Source of the DNA: a virus | Strand: one strand, 5' to 3' | IMG/VR virus record: IMGVR_UViG_3300000101_000184 | Coordinates: 1-20,679 of that record | DNA: 20,679 nt | In this document: one piece after another, positions 7,541 through 14,617 of the stretch | Position numbering within the stretch: position 1 is the first letter of the stretch | Layout of the letters: the number at the start of each line of letters is the position of its first letter | The notes under the pieces: generated by a model | Told to the model about the DNA's origin: nothing | The model's database searches: none | The model's input: the letters and a program-made list of their open reading frames with translations, nothing else | Made by a program: the position numbers and the translations under genes

Positions 7541-9611
7541 TTCCACTAAATCCTTGTTCTTGTGGAGTAGGTACTTGACCTGTTCCTATGTTTCCTCCAC
7601 CTGCGCCTGTTGGGTCCATAGGATTTGCCCCTTGCGCAGGCGCTCCATCGGGTGCTGGTGCTGCAAAACCTTTCATAAGTTCTGCCTGTAGTGCAGCTTC
7701 GTCTGTATTATTAGTAACCTTATCTGGGTCAAGTTCCATAGACTTAGCAATCTCACGAATAATATATTGGAACTTTGCAAAGGGAGCTAAAGAAGGTTGT
7801 GAAGCTACTTGTAAAAATTGCATCAGGCGTTGGCTACGTACTTCGTTAGCCATAAGACTTTCTGTGCCACGGGCTTTAACTTCAAGATCACCTTTAATTG
7901 CAGGGTCATGGTCAAACTGCATATTAAAACTAAACAAACCTTCGCCTAAAGGACGAAGTAAGTAATCATCAATGTTTTTAATTACAGTTTTAATACCGCC
8001 CTGAGCCGCACCCATAAGCATGGAAATTCCTGAAGCAGTACGCCCTACTCCACTTACACCTGTTTGACCGTGTGCGAAAGATGGAAAACCTGTTGATTCA
8101 TCTGCTAATACTCTTGCCTTATCAAATAGCTGTAGGTTTTCACCTGCAACGTTGGGGAACTTAGTACCAAAGATTGCTTGTCCAGGAGCACCCCCTTGAC
8201 GCCTAAAGACTTTTCCAGGATATACTGATAAGTCTTGTCCAGGAACTAGATTAGTTTCATCTACCTCAATTAAAAGATTACCAGATAATACAGCATTGTC
8301 AACAGCCATTCGCATAAAGCCGTTCATTAATGTTTGCGTATCATCCATGTTTTCAGCTAAACCTACTCCAAAGAAACTATAAGGATTTAATTCATAGGGT
8401 GCAGCATGATAAGGAATGCGGGATGGTTTGAATGGATTTAGTACCATACGAAGTAAGTTACCATTACATACCCAAACATTTGCCTGTAACTCGTCAAACC
8501 CTTTTAACTCTTCTGGTATATCAACATTCTGTTCCTCAAGAAGCTCAATGTCTACCATGCCCCAATATTCAAGTACTTCAAAACGTTCTATACCTGAGTC
8601 AGTTGAGTAATCAGAAAGATCTTCTTCCCAATATTTTTTAGTGTAGTTTTCCCCAAGTGAAATAGTATTGTCAATTACAGCAGACCTAAAATAGGGGCGG
8701 CGCTTTAAAGCACGTAGCTGTGTTCTAGATAGTTTATGGCGTTCAATTACATACTGCGCTTCGTCCATATTGTTTGCATCTGGGTCTGGAAAGAAATTCC
8801 AAACAGATACATGAGATACTTGGGGAACAGTTTTAATAGTAGGGGAATACTCACCATCATCATTCCAGTTAGGATACTCTTTGTCTACTGCGAACGGACC
8901 CTTCATAATGCCTGTACCAAATAATGACATTTCAAATGCGGTGCTACGTAAATGTTTAGATGCACTAGATTCCTCTAGTTGGTCATGTATTTTTTTCTGC
9001 ATAGTTTTAGCGGCTATCATAGCAGGGCTAAATGTTACAGAGGAAGGTGTAAGTCCTGTTGTTCCCCGCAAACCTTCTACATCTTTTAGTTTATCTTCTA
9101 GTGGACCCAAACTTTCCATAAGGGTTTTTTCAGTTGCGCCCTTGAACCATTCTTTGCCATCCCCTTTATACCCATAAGGAGACACTGTATCCTCAGAATC
9201 TTTAGACTTTAATTGTTCTGGTTCTTTGGGATCGAAGCTTACATTAGAAACAACCCCATCAGGCAATTCTGTGGGGTCTACACTAAGTGGGAATTTATTG
9301 TTTGCAAATAGTACGTCTACAATCTGACCATAAGCTGCTAATGTTTTAGTCTTAGTTACTTTAATAAATACTCGTGACTTTTCTGCTTCAGTAAACTGTA
9401 CGTCACTTCCATACTGTCCACGATAATTACGATAGGAACGCAACCATCTTTCTTCATCTTGATTTCTAAAATCTTCAGATCGTTTATAACGCTCCATAAC
9501 ATAGGGAATAATACTAGACACAGAAGAATCTTCTGACGTACTTTCGGTATCTTCAATGTCCTCTAAAGCAACAGAGTCATCTTCTATAAAAATTTCGTTA
9601 TCTTGCGCCAT
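7473..9611 (-). CDS. Portal protein
   Basis: At 712 residues this is the size of the larger P22-like portals. An acidic N-terminal tail is followed by RYKRSEDFRNQDEERWLRSYRNYRGQY, then a long alpha/beta body. A segment typical of portal proteins reads LADESTGFPSFAHGQTG followed by VSGVGRTASGISMLMGAAQGG, with IKNIDDYLLRPLGEGLFSFNMQF after it. The last 50 or so residues are a Gly/Pro/Gln tail and are the part overlapped by the next gene. Twelve copies would form the DNA entry vertex, bind the terminase and nucleate head assembly. The gene follows the large terminase by 10 nt and has an AAGGA ribosome site. The long body and no separate protease gene fit a phage that builds its head on a scaffold. 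Confidence 0.85.
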   Translation of the reverse strand: MAQDNEIFIEDDSVALEDIEDTESTSEDSSVSSIIPYVMERYKRSEDFRNQDEERWLRSYRNYRGQYGSDVQFTEAEKSRVFIKVTKTKTLAAYGQIVDVLFANNKFPLSVDPTELPDGVVSNVSFDPKEPEQLKSKDSEDTVSPYGYKGDGKEWFKGATEKTLMESLGPLEDKLKDVEGLRGTTGLTPSSVTFSPAMIAAKTMQKKIHDQLEESSASKHLRSTAFEMSLFGTGIMKGPFAVDKEYPNWNDDGEYSPTIKTVPQVSHVSVWNFFPDPDANNMDEAQYVIERHKLSRTQLRALKRRPYFRSAVIDNTISLGENYTKKYWEEDLSDYSTDSGIERFEVLEYWGMVDIELLEEQNVDIPEELKGFDELQANVWVCNGNLLRMVLNPFKPSRIPYHAAPYELNPYSFFGVGLAENMDDTQTLMNGFMRMAVDNAVLSGNLLIEVDETNLVPGQDLSVYPGKVFRRQGGAPGQAIFGTKFPNVAGENLQLFDKARVLADESTGFPSFAHGQTGVSGVGRTASGISMLMGAAQGGIKTVIKNIDDYLLRPLGEGLFSFNMQFDHDPAIKGDLEVKARGTESLMANEVRSQRLMQFLQVASQPSLAPFAKFQYIIREIAKSMELDPDKVTNNTDEAALQAELMKGFAAPAPDGAPAQGANPMDPTGAGGGNIGTGQVPTPQEQGFSGNEQGQGAPEQAQAAGQQPPAME

Positions 9612-9621
9612 TTATTTTTCC

Positions 9622-11211
9622 TTAATAGCCAAATACACTATCTGCTACCTGCATACTAGATTTATTTAGTGTAGATGAATCCCCGAAGTCAAATATGTTA
9701 AATCGTGGTCTAGACATAATACCATACCTTAAAGCATCATACAAGTGGTCTTCTGATGTAGTATCAATATCTTCAGGATTTTTCTTGTCTATTGGTAGTG
9801 CGGGTAGTTGTGATATTGTATTAGTGCAAGTATTAAAAAATACTAGTCGAGGTTCGTTTGTAAACTCGTCTACCTGCAAGCGTCTATGTATTTCGTTTTT
9901 ACCCGATACCCTAGATCCCCTAGATCTATCAGACGGCCTAAACCTGCATCCCTTCATAATCATCTGTTCCGCCAGACTAGGGCCAGTATCACCACGTTTG
10001 TGCCACAAAGAAGAGTCGAGAACTCCGTACTTAATATTTCCATCTGAAGCTTCTGCCTCTAATATCATATCAGCTAAATCTGCAGCAAGAACCTTACCTA
10101 CATAAAGCTCTCTATATACAACTAGTTGTTCACTTGGAGTAACAGCAAACCAAATAACGCCTGACTTACTTCCGTACCCATAGTCACATGCCCTAAATTT
10201 AATCCAGTTATTCGGAATATCAAACGGCTCTACTACATGAATGTTTCTATCAAACTCAGTAAAGGCTGCACCTTCTTTAATATCCCAATCACCGTCTAGT
10301 AACTGCCTACGTTGTTGCTCTGGAAGTGACAACAACATTGCTTCGTAGTCACCTTGTTCTGCTAAATAAGGATTGTCTGAAAGCCGTGCAGGTATAAACC
10401 TACGTTTAAATAATGATGTGCCTGCCTTGGCATGTCCTGCAGGATACCGTAAAACTTCTCCAGTTTCAATATCAGTAGCATCAAAACTTTTTCCTGTTGA
10501 TGAAGGGTCAATAAACATTTTCTTAACCCAATGATGACCTCTTCCTCCTGGGTTAGTAGTTGCTCTCATGTATACAGGTAGATCACTTGCTGTAGATCTC
10601 AAGCGACTTCGCATATAGTTCCATGCAAAAGGAGTAGGCCATTGAGTAAGTTCGTCGAAGCCAATCCAACTAAATGCTAAACCTTGATAGCGTAGTGCAT
10701 CATCTTCTCTATCAAGGTAAGACATCCAGAGCCTAGCACCAGAGGGTGCAGTCCATTGCATCTTTCGTTCTGACCATTTAATTCCAGGCCAGATCTTAGG
10801 GTACATTTCTTGTGACTTAAATACAAGTTCCCTTAGTTCTTCTGTGGTATGGCGTAGGAGCAATCCTGAGAAGGCTGGGTGGCCCATAAAGCGTAAAGGG
10901 TCAGCTAACATAGCGTAGCTCTTTCCACCCCCTGCAGAGCCTCCGTATAGCACCTCACGCTCACTTGCCGCAAGGAACTCAGTCTGAGGCCCATCGTTAG
11001 GTTTAAATATAATATTATGCTGCTCTTCTATAGGAGCTAAGTCATATATTATATTTGCAGGTTCAGGCTGCGCTGTTTTCTTGCGAGACTTTGTTTTGGG
11101 AGGTTGCTCCGATGCGGCTGTTTTCGATTTCTTCCGCTTTGGCGATTGCCTTTTTCGCATAGTCTGCCCATCTGCGTAGGCTTCCAGCTTTGTTTTTTCT
11201 TCTTCGTTCAT
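9622..11211 (-). CDS. terL: Large terminase subunit (packaging ATPase-nuclease)
   Basis: All expected motifs are present in the 529 residues. The ATPase has Walker A GGSAGGGKS (90-98), Walker B WIGFDE with D186-E187, and coupling motif RATTNPGG (216-223). The RNase H-like nuclease has candidate metal ligands D343 (CDYGYG), D399 (GVLDSS) and D488 or D492 (SEDHLYDALRYG). It would translocate DNA into the prohead and cut the concatemer. The first 50 residues are Lys/Arg/Ser-rich and probably disordered. The ATG at 11211 and a second at 11160 are the only usable starts before Walker A, so the gene must overlap the upstream HTH gene: 149 nt with the first start, about 98 nt with the second. Motifs and length fit the Terminase_6 group. 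Confidence 0.95.
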   Translation of the reverse strand: MNEEEKTKLEAYADGQTMRKRQSPKRKKSKTAASEQPPKTKSRKKTAQPEPANIIYDLAPIEEQHNIIFKPNDGPQTEFLAASEREVLYGGSAGGGKSYAMLADPLRFMGHPAFSGLLLRHTTEELRELVFKSQEMYPKIWPGIKWSERKMQWTAPSGARLWMSYLDREDDALRYQGLAFSWIGFDELTQWPTPFAWNYMRSRLRSTASDLPVYMRATTNPGGRGHHWVKKMFIDPSSTGKSFDATDIETGEVLRYPAGHAKAGTSLFKRRFIPARLSDNPYLAEQGDYEAMLLSLPEQQRRQLLDGDWDIKEGAAFTEFDRNIHVVEPFDIPNNWIKFRACDYGYGSKSGVIWFAVTPSEQLVVYRELYVGKVLAADLADMILEAEASDGNIKYGVLDSSLWHKRGDTGPSLAEQMIMKGCRFRPSDRSRGSRVSGKNEIHRRLQVDEFTNEPRLVFFNTCTNTISQLPALPIDKKNPEDIDTTSEDHLYDALRYGIMSRPRFNIFDFGDSSTLNKSSMQVADSVFGY

Positions 11212-11491
11212 TATCCAACCGTTTCTTTAGTCCTACGTGGGAAATAGATCTGCCCGTGTTTCGTGTAAGCCAATTGGCTACTTCACGATAGGAGTACTGT
11301 TTTATGTACTTCTTGGCTTCCATAAGCATATCAAGTTCTAATTGAATTGGCAAGAGTATTCCATTATCTTTTGGATCTATTTTATACCCAAAGGGTACAG
11401 TTCTTGCTACACGTGGAATTGGAACCCATTCATTTTCTTCTTGTAGGTCTGTTGGTTGTGGTAGTTTCCATTGTCCTAATGGTTTAGTCAT
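11063..11491 (-). CDS. HTH protein, probable packaging partner (142 aa)
   Basis: The N-terminal part reads EWVPIPRVARTVPFGYKIDP, then a helical segment (LELDMLMEAKKYIKQ) leads into a helix-turn-helix (about 66-93, YSYREVANWLTRNTGRSISHVGLKKRL). A very basic tail follows. I know this architecture from genes directly before the large terminase in marine phages, where it is usually taken as a small terminase-type DNA-binding protein. Recognition of the packaging start site is therefore likely but not proven. Its start overlaps the preceding gene by 8 nt (ATGACTAA). Its last 49 codons or so lie inside the large terminase gene in another frame, an unusually long overlap. Either this protein or the preceding 124-aa protein could be the true small subunit. 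Confidence 0.7.
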   Translation of the reverse strand: MTKPLGQWKLPQPTDLQEENEWVPIPRVARTVPFGYKIDPKDNGILLPIQLELDMLMEAKKYIKQYSYREVANWLTRNTGRSISHVGLKKRLDNERRRKNKAGSLRRWADYAKKAIAKAEEIENSRIGATSQNKVSQENSAA

Positions 11492-11858
11492 CTTCTTCCT
11501 GTGCTTGTTTAGCTGGCATAAGCATTACACCGCCCTTAGCTTCTACCTGCATCTTCTCTGTTTTAACAAGACCAGTACGATCTAACAGTTCTTTTGCTGC
11601 AGCCATCTTATCACGAATACCTAATTCAGTAGGATCATACAAAGCACTTACCATAGCCATAGCAGCTTTAGGTACGTTACGTGCTAGGTAACTGTGTGTC
11701 ACATCAATAATCTCTTCTTTAAGACTATTAGTTATTTCTGTATTAGTTGTGTTAGGTGAATATCCAGCAAGCTTTTTAGCGGTGGTAATATCTCCACCTG
11801 CTTCATCCATAAGTACATCTAAAAACTTTTGTTGGCGTTCTGTTAATTCACGAGCCAT
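11484..11858 (-). CDS. Small terminase subunit candidate (124 aa)
   Basis: The N-terminus ELTERQQKFLDVLMDEAGGD, followed by TTAKKLAGYSP, resembles the DNA-binding start of Terminase_2-type small subunits, in which a short helical domain binds the packaging site. A helical middle (NVPKAAMAMVSALYDPTELGIRDKM) could form the oligomerisation ring. The C-terminus (KTEKMQVEAKGGVMLMPAK) is the kind of short strand that contacts a partner. The gene lies two before the large terminase and overlaps the HTH gene by 8 nt, so these three should be made together. An AAGGA ribosome site lies about 8 nt before the ATG. The small-subunit call is by resemblance; no motif here is unique to it. Confidence 0.65.
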   Translation of the reverse strand: MARELTERQQKFLDVLMDEAGGDITTAKKLAGYSPNTTNTEITNSLKEEIIDVTHSYLARNVPKAAMAMVSALYDPTELGIRDKMAAAKELLDRTGLVKTEKMQVEAKGGVMLMPAKQAQEEDD

Positions 11859-11867
11859 AATTATTCC

Positions 11868-12320
11868 TTACATCAACTCAAAGTGAGGACCGTCAATAAA
11901 AGGTCTACGGCCTTGTGACCTACGCAAATCTACGTATGCCATCATTGCATCTTCCGCTGTACCTTCGTATGTACGGATGTCACCCTCTGACCAAGCTGCA
12001 CCCCACTTGATTGCTACACCAAGTTCCTTAGCTGCCTCTTTCATTGCGTCACAGAGATCGTCATAAACATTCAGTTCCCAACAACCCTTACCATCTACAT
12101 AAGCCATGAGATCTACTGCACGACCTTCAAGATGTTTTGATTTCATAGTCTGAGATTTACCTGCAGCCACAAGTTTCTTTTGTTCGTCTACAGTACGGAG
12201 GCCGTAGATAACACCAAAGTCTACTTTAGTTAATTCAATAGCACGTTTAACTACAGCTACTAAGTTATCGTCTACGCCTTCCATTTTTCCAAGGCTACGG
12301 TTTGATAATTTAAAAGTCAT
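11868..12320 (-). CDS. M15-family peptidase endolysin
   Basis: The 150-residue protein carries the M15 metal site pattern SKHLEGRAVDL (H63 and D70) and the C-terminal DGPHFEL (H146), with YGLRTVDEQ around R42 before them. This matches single-domain L-alanyl-D-glutamate/VanY-type peptidases (Peptidase_M15_4). It would cut peptide bonds in peptidoglycan at the end of infection. No signal peptide is present, so a holin would be needed for export; two membrane proteins lie just upstream in the operon. There is no cell-wall-binding domain, as is usual for phages of Gram-negative hosts. The start overlaps the preceding stop by 4 nt (ATGA), with GAGG upstream. Confidence 0.87.
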   Translation of the reverse strand: MTFKLSNRSLGKMEGVDDNLVAVVKRAIELTKVDFGVIYGLRTVDEQKKLVAAGKSQTMKSKHLEGRAVDLMAYVDGKGCWELNVYDDLCDAMKEAAKELGVAIKWGAAWSEGDIRTYEGTAEDAMMAYVDLRRSQGRRPFIDGPHFELM

Positions 12321-12763
12321 TTTACTGGCCTCGCTTTAGGACGTGGTGATTTTTTAGGAGCTTGCGCAGTCGGCTTAGATTTTTGTTCTTCCAGCATAAC
12401 TTTAGCTAATGTTTTTTCAATAGCTGTTTGCAGCTTAGCACGTTCCATTTCGGTCTTTGCTGTTTTTAATTTAGCGCGCATATCTTTGACTTTATTTTTC
12501 ATAGCTACTGCACCACCAATAGCACCTGCAGTAGCACCCACACCTGCAGCTACGCGAGTACCTGAGCGATAAGCACGTTGACCTTTTGTAGCGGCCTTAA
12601 CTTGAATTTGGCCTGCTTTAGGTTTAGTAACTATATCCTGAGCGTGTTTCTTTCCTTCAGAAAGGGCTTTCTTAGTATACTTCTTTGCCGCAGCCCGTAA
12701 GCCATATTTTGCAATGTACCTTGCGACTACTGCCGCTCCTGCTGCGATTAATGGTAATGGCAT
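12317..12763 (-). CDS. Basic membrane-associated protein in the lysis group (148 aa)
   Basis: The start MPLPLIAAGAAVVARYIAKYG is hydrophobic and then basic. A Gly/Ala-rich stretch (about 67-87, RVAAGVGATAGAIGGAVAMK) could span a membrane. It is followed by a heptad-like charged helix (MRAKLKTAKTEMERAKLQTA) and a Lys/Pro tail. I do not recognise a family. Its place between a holin-like protein and the M15 peptidase suggests a lysis or envelope role, for example an inner spanin, but the long N-terminal part is atypical for a spanin. An internal virion protein is an alternative. The ATG at 12763 is preferred because GGGGGAAAG lies upstream; a longer frame from 12808 would overlap the previous gene heavily. 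Confidence 0.6.
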   Translation of the reverse strand: MPLPLIAAGAAVVARYIAKYGLRAAAKKYTKKALSEGKKHAQDIVTKPKAGQIQVKAATKGQRAYRSGTRVAAGVGATAGAIGGAVAMKNKVKDMRAKLKTAKTEMERAKLQTAIEKTLAKVMLEEQKSKPTAQAPKKSPRPKARPVK

Positions 12764-12764
12764 T

Positions 12765-13154
12765 TTATTTCTTTCCCCCAAAAAACTTAGTGGCTGAACG
12801 TACACCAAAGGACGCAGCCACGATTACTCCTAATGTATAACTGTACCATTGCGGCATAGTATCTAATGCGACAAATCCATTTTGCACAACCTGCCTCCCC
12901 CACTCTCCAGTAAATACTAGAATTAAAGGGATCGAAAATAAAATAGTTAGCCACTCGTCCTTCCAAGAAGCTTGGCTACCTTGAGCCATAATCTTTTCCC
13001 AATCTGCTTCACTCGTTGCACGACTGACCATAATCTTTGCTTCAGCTTCAGATTTGGCAACCTTAGCTTTAGTTTCGGCAGCTTTAGTTTCAACTTTACC
13101 ATTTAACCATGTTCCTGCTAAATTAGCGATAGGTCCAATAAGAGCTTGTATCAT
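12765..13154 (-). CDS. Holin-like membrane protein (129 aa)
   Basis: An amphipathic N-terminus (MIQALIGPIANLAGTWLNGK) and a charged helical region (about 20-60) precede two predicted membrane segments, about 69-83 (LTILFSIPLILVFTG) and about 103-118 (WYSYTLGVIVAASFGV). The C-terminus is KFFGGKK. The order (short amphipathic start, cytoplasmic helix, WKDEW before the membrane segment, basic end) resembles Holin_3TMs-type proteins. It would form lesions in the inner membrane that let the downstream endolysin reach the wall. The start overlaps the preceding stop by 4 nt (ATGA) and has AAGGAT 6 nt upstream. The holin call rests on topology and context. Confidence 0.65.
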   Translation of the reverse strand: MIQALIGPIANLAGTWLNGKVETKAAETKAKVAKSEAEAKIMVSRATSEADWEKIMAQGSQASWKDEWLTILFSIPLILVFTGEWGRQVVQNGFVALDTMPQWYSYTLGVIVAASFGVRSATKFFGGKK

Positions 13155-13405
13155 CTGGAATCCTTATCTACATATACTTCTTTAGGTGCGGGGGGAGTAC
13201 TTCTATCTGTCTTAGCTTCCTTATTCATCCAGATACCAAAACAACCAGTGAGTGCTCCCATACAAACTGACACTAACCCTGCTTGTCCGTTAGTAGGATC
13301 AGGTAATGCCATATACCAATGCACAGATTGATACGTTAATACAGTCACAACTAACATCATAATACGTGGAAATAATTTATAGTCATCAATAATAGTATGT
13401 GCCAT
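13151..13405 (-). CDS. Small two-span membrane protein (84 aa)
   Basis: Two hydrophobic segments are visible: about 12-30 (FPRIMMLVVTVLTYQSVHW) and about 42-60 (AGLVSVCMGALTGCFGIWM), joined by a short Pro/Asp loop. A charged Pro/Lys/Asp tail follows. This fits a small holin or antiholin that pairs with the next gene, and I recall similar proteins in marine phages. No experimental role is known to me. Two adjacent ATGs exist; the second (13405) lies 6 nt after GAAGGGG and is preferred, while the first (13408) overlaps the preceding stop as TAATG. Confidence 0.6.
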   Translation of the reverse strand: MAHTIIDDYKLFPRIMMLVVTVLTYQSVHWYMALPDPTNGQAGLVSVCMGALTGCFGIWMNKEAKTDRSTPPAPKEVYVDKDSR

Positions 13406-13407
13406 CA

Positions 13408-13653
13408 TTATCCCCTTCTGTATCTAGCGGTTTTCTTTGCAACGCCTTTAGGTTGAGCCACATGCTGCTTACCTGCCTTCGTGCCTTTTCGTTTAGCTCT
13501 GGTTGTAGCGGCATACTCATTGCTGCTAAGAGACTCAATAGCCTTAGCAGGTAAATAGCGCTCACCAGTTTTAGCACTAGGCTTTCCACTTTTAGTTCGC
13601 CAATCTTGCTTAGTCCATTTTTTTAAAGACTTTTGTGAATTAGCGAGGGTCAT
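13408..13653 (-). CDS. Basic WTKQDW/TGERYLP-motif protein (81 aa)
   Basis: The protein is strongly basic, with SLKKWTKQDWRTKSGKPS, then TGERYLPAKAIESLSSNEYA, then a Lys/Arg-rich C-terminus. I recognise these motifs from small uncharacterised proteins of marine viruses. In some of them I recall this block following a GQWSARKAQLL block in one polypeptide; here the two blocks are separate genes joined at TAATG. The charge suggests nucleic-acid binding, possibly packaged with DNA, but no function is established. GGGGG lies about 9 nt before the start, and the next gene starts at the stop. The shared-origin idea with the preceding gene is from memory. Confidence 0.65.
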   Translation of the reverse strand: MTLANSQKSLKKWTKQDWRTKSGKPSAKTGERYLPAKAIESLSSNEYAATTRAKRKGTKAGKQHVAQPKGVAKKTARYRRG

Positions 13654-13838
13654 TATTTATAACCCCCGCCAGCTTTTTTGTATTCGGCTGCGAGAAGCTG
13701 TGCCTTACGCGCAGACCATTGACCCGCCTTCCCGCCTTTGGTTCCCCGCTTAATCCGCTCAAACAAACGTTTGCGCATAGTAGGCTTAGTATAATTTCCT
13801 GCCTCATTAACCTTGGATCTTGGTTTTGATTTCGCCAC
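13653..13838 (-). CDS. Basic GQWSARKAQLL-motif protein (61 aa)
   Basis: The product reads NYTKPTMRKRLFERIKRG, then TKGGKAGQWSARKAQLLAAEYKKAGGGYK. I recognise this block from small Lys/Arg-rich proteins of marine phages and from proteins of some large eukaryotic viruses; no activity is known to me. The start must be the GTG at 13838 or an ATG inside, because a TAG stops the frame four codons upstream. The first 32 nt lie inside the DUF1127 gene in another frame. The stop overlaps the next start as TAATG, which suggests that ribosomes reinitiate. Net charge and size suggest a nucleic-acid-binding protein. Confidence 0.65.
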   Translation of the reverse strand: MAKSKPRSKVNEAGNYTKPTMRKRLFERIKRGTKGGKAGQWSARKAQLLAAEYKKAGGGYK

Positions 13839-13947
13839 GAGTAATACCTATATCTTTTAACTCTTTGTCCGTCATATTGCTCAAGATCCAATAGTCGGCT
13901 CTGCGTTGTTGGTTGGTCTGTAGATTTCGTAAAAAACGTTTAAACAT
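13807..13947 (-). CDS. DUF1127-family small basic protein (46 aa)
   Basis: The ATG at 13947 opens a 46-residue frame ending in TAA at 13807. It begins MFKRFLRNLQ. Its C-terminal half, ILSNMTDKELKDIGITRGEI, matches the DUF1127 signature of a W or L position, then L-S-x-M-[ST]-D-x-E-L-x-D-I-G-[IL]-x-R-x-[ED]-I. An ideal AGGAG ribosome site lies 9 nt before the ATG, and a -10 element and hairpin lie before that, so this looks like the first gene of a transcript. DUF1127 proteins are small Arg-rich proteins abundant in Alphaproteobacteria. One of them, CcaF1 of Rhodobacter sphaeroides, binds RNA and affects sRNA maturation and RNA turnover. A phage copy could act on host or phage RNA; that role is inference. 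Confidence 0.85.
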   Translation of the reverse strand: MFKRFLRNLQTNQQRRADYWILSNMTDKELKDIGITRGEIKTKIQG

Positions 13948-13968
13948 ATTCTATCTCCTATTATGTTT

Positions 13969-13987
13969 AGGTAAGCAATACTTACCT
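13969..13987 (-). other. 5'-end hairpin of the DUF1127 transcript
   Basis: AGGTAAG and CTTACCT form a perfect 7-bp stem around the 5-nt loop TATTG. The stem begins about 4 nt after the predicted transcription start (about 13991) and ends 21 nt before the DUF1127 ATG, leaving the AGGAG site free. The placement parallels the hairpin in the capsid leader. Confidence 0.5.
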
Positions 13988-13997
13988 TACAGAGATA

Positions 13998-14005
13998 GTT
14001 ATATC
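13998..14005 (-). promoter_or_regulatory. Predicted extended -10 promoter before the DUF1127 gene
   Basis: Minus strand TGATATAAC is an extended -10 (TG-A-TATAAC). The core ATGATATAACTAT is identical to that before the capsid gene. No good -35 hexamer is found at 16-18 nt, so activity may rely on the extended -10 or an activator. It sits in the 107-nt gap after the beta-rich 124-aa gene, one of few real gaps in the block. Confidence 0.5.
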
Positions 14006-14054
14006 ATAGTTAGTTATACCACACTACAGACAATAGCGCAACCCCGTTATGCAA

Positions 14055-14429
14055 TTAACGTGTAGGGTTAAAGTATTCTTTACAAGAAAGTGTAGCATCT
14101 AGTGTACCAGCGTCTTTGCTGCATATTATCTTATCACCTGCGTGTAGATGAAACCTATCAGCATTTAGCATGTGGTAGGTATCATTGCCTGCTATACTGT
14201 GTGCAGATGTTAGCTTATGATATTCTGCTGTATCCTTATGGAAAAACTCTACAGTTATCTTAGCTGTAGAATTACCCCCATTAGCTATGCCTAAATACTC
14301 TAGAGTTGCATCGTGGTTAGCAGGACACGTATATAGAGTATCGCCATTAGGTGTTGTGGCTGTACCTCCCGTAGTAGTGGAAGTAACACTAATGCTTTCA
14401 GAATTTGTAGTATACGTTAGAGCTACCAT
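14055..14429 (-). CDS. Small beta-rich protein, probably virion-associated (124 aa)
   Basis: The protein starts MVALTYTTNSESISVTSTTTGG and consists of short alternating strands: TLYTCPANHDATLEYLGIAN, then STAKITVEFFHKDT, then FHLHAGDKIICSK. It ends TLDATLSCKEYFNPTR. I know near-identical layouts from small proteins in marine phage structural regions. The fold looks like a small beta-sandwich or jelly-roll, as in head fibre or tail accessory proteins. No catalytic motif is seen. Its start overlaps the preceding stop as TAATG. A promoter and hairpin follow it, so it is the last gene of its small group. Virion location is inferred. Confidence 0.6.
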   Translation of the reverse strand: MVALTYTTNSESISVTSTTTGGTATTPNGDTLYTCPANHDATLEYLGIANGGNSTAKITVEFFHKDTAEYHKLTSAHSIAGNDTYHMLNADRFHLHAGDKIICSKDAGTLDATLSCKEYFNPTR

Positions 14430-14617
14430 TATGTATTACTTCCTACGGGTACACAAGAAGGCGCAGCTATAGCACCTCTGTCGATTAAGTACACAGCCAT
14501 CTTACCTGCATCTTTTGAACAAACAGCTTCAGTCATGTGCAATTTTTTACTATTAGCTATTACCTGACAAGAGGAAGCAGCTTGATTAGCACACACAAGG
14601 ACTACAGCCAGCCACAT
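14429..14617 (-). CDS. Exported-type Cys-rich peptide (62 aa)
   Basis: A short hydrophobic start (MWLAVVLVCANQAASSC) looks like a signal or lipoprotein leader, with a possible but non-ideal lipobox ASSC at Cys17. The rest contains further Cys residues (C33, C55) and little charge, consistent with a periplasmic or outer-membrane-anchored peptide. I do not recognise a family. A lipoprotein with an o-spanin-like or superinfection-exclusion role is possible, but the gene lies away from the lysis group and lacks the Pro-rich part of typical o-spanins. Both ends are TAATG junctions with neighbours, which supports it being translated. Confidence 0.5.
   Translation of the reverse strand: MWLAVVLVCANQAASSCQVIANSKKLHMTEAVCSKDAGKMAVYLIDRGAIAAPSCVPVGSNT

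Noticed and set aside
9695-10105. Plus-strand open frame opposite the large terminase
   Set aside because: It lies fully inside the terminase gene with clear catalytic motifs, has no neighbours on its strand and no recognisable domain. The same reasoning applies to plus-strand frames at 2355-2696, 7588-7965 and 8881-9177.
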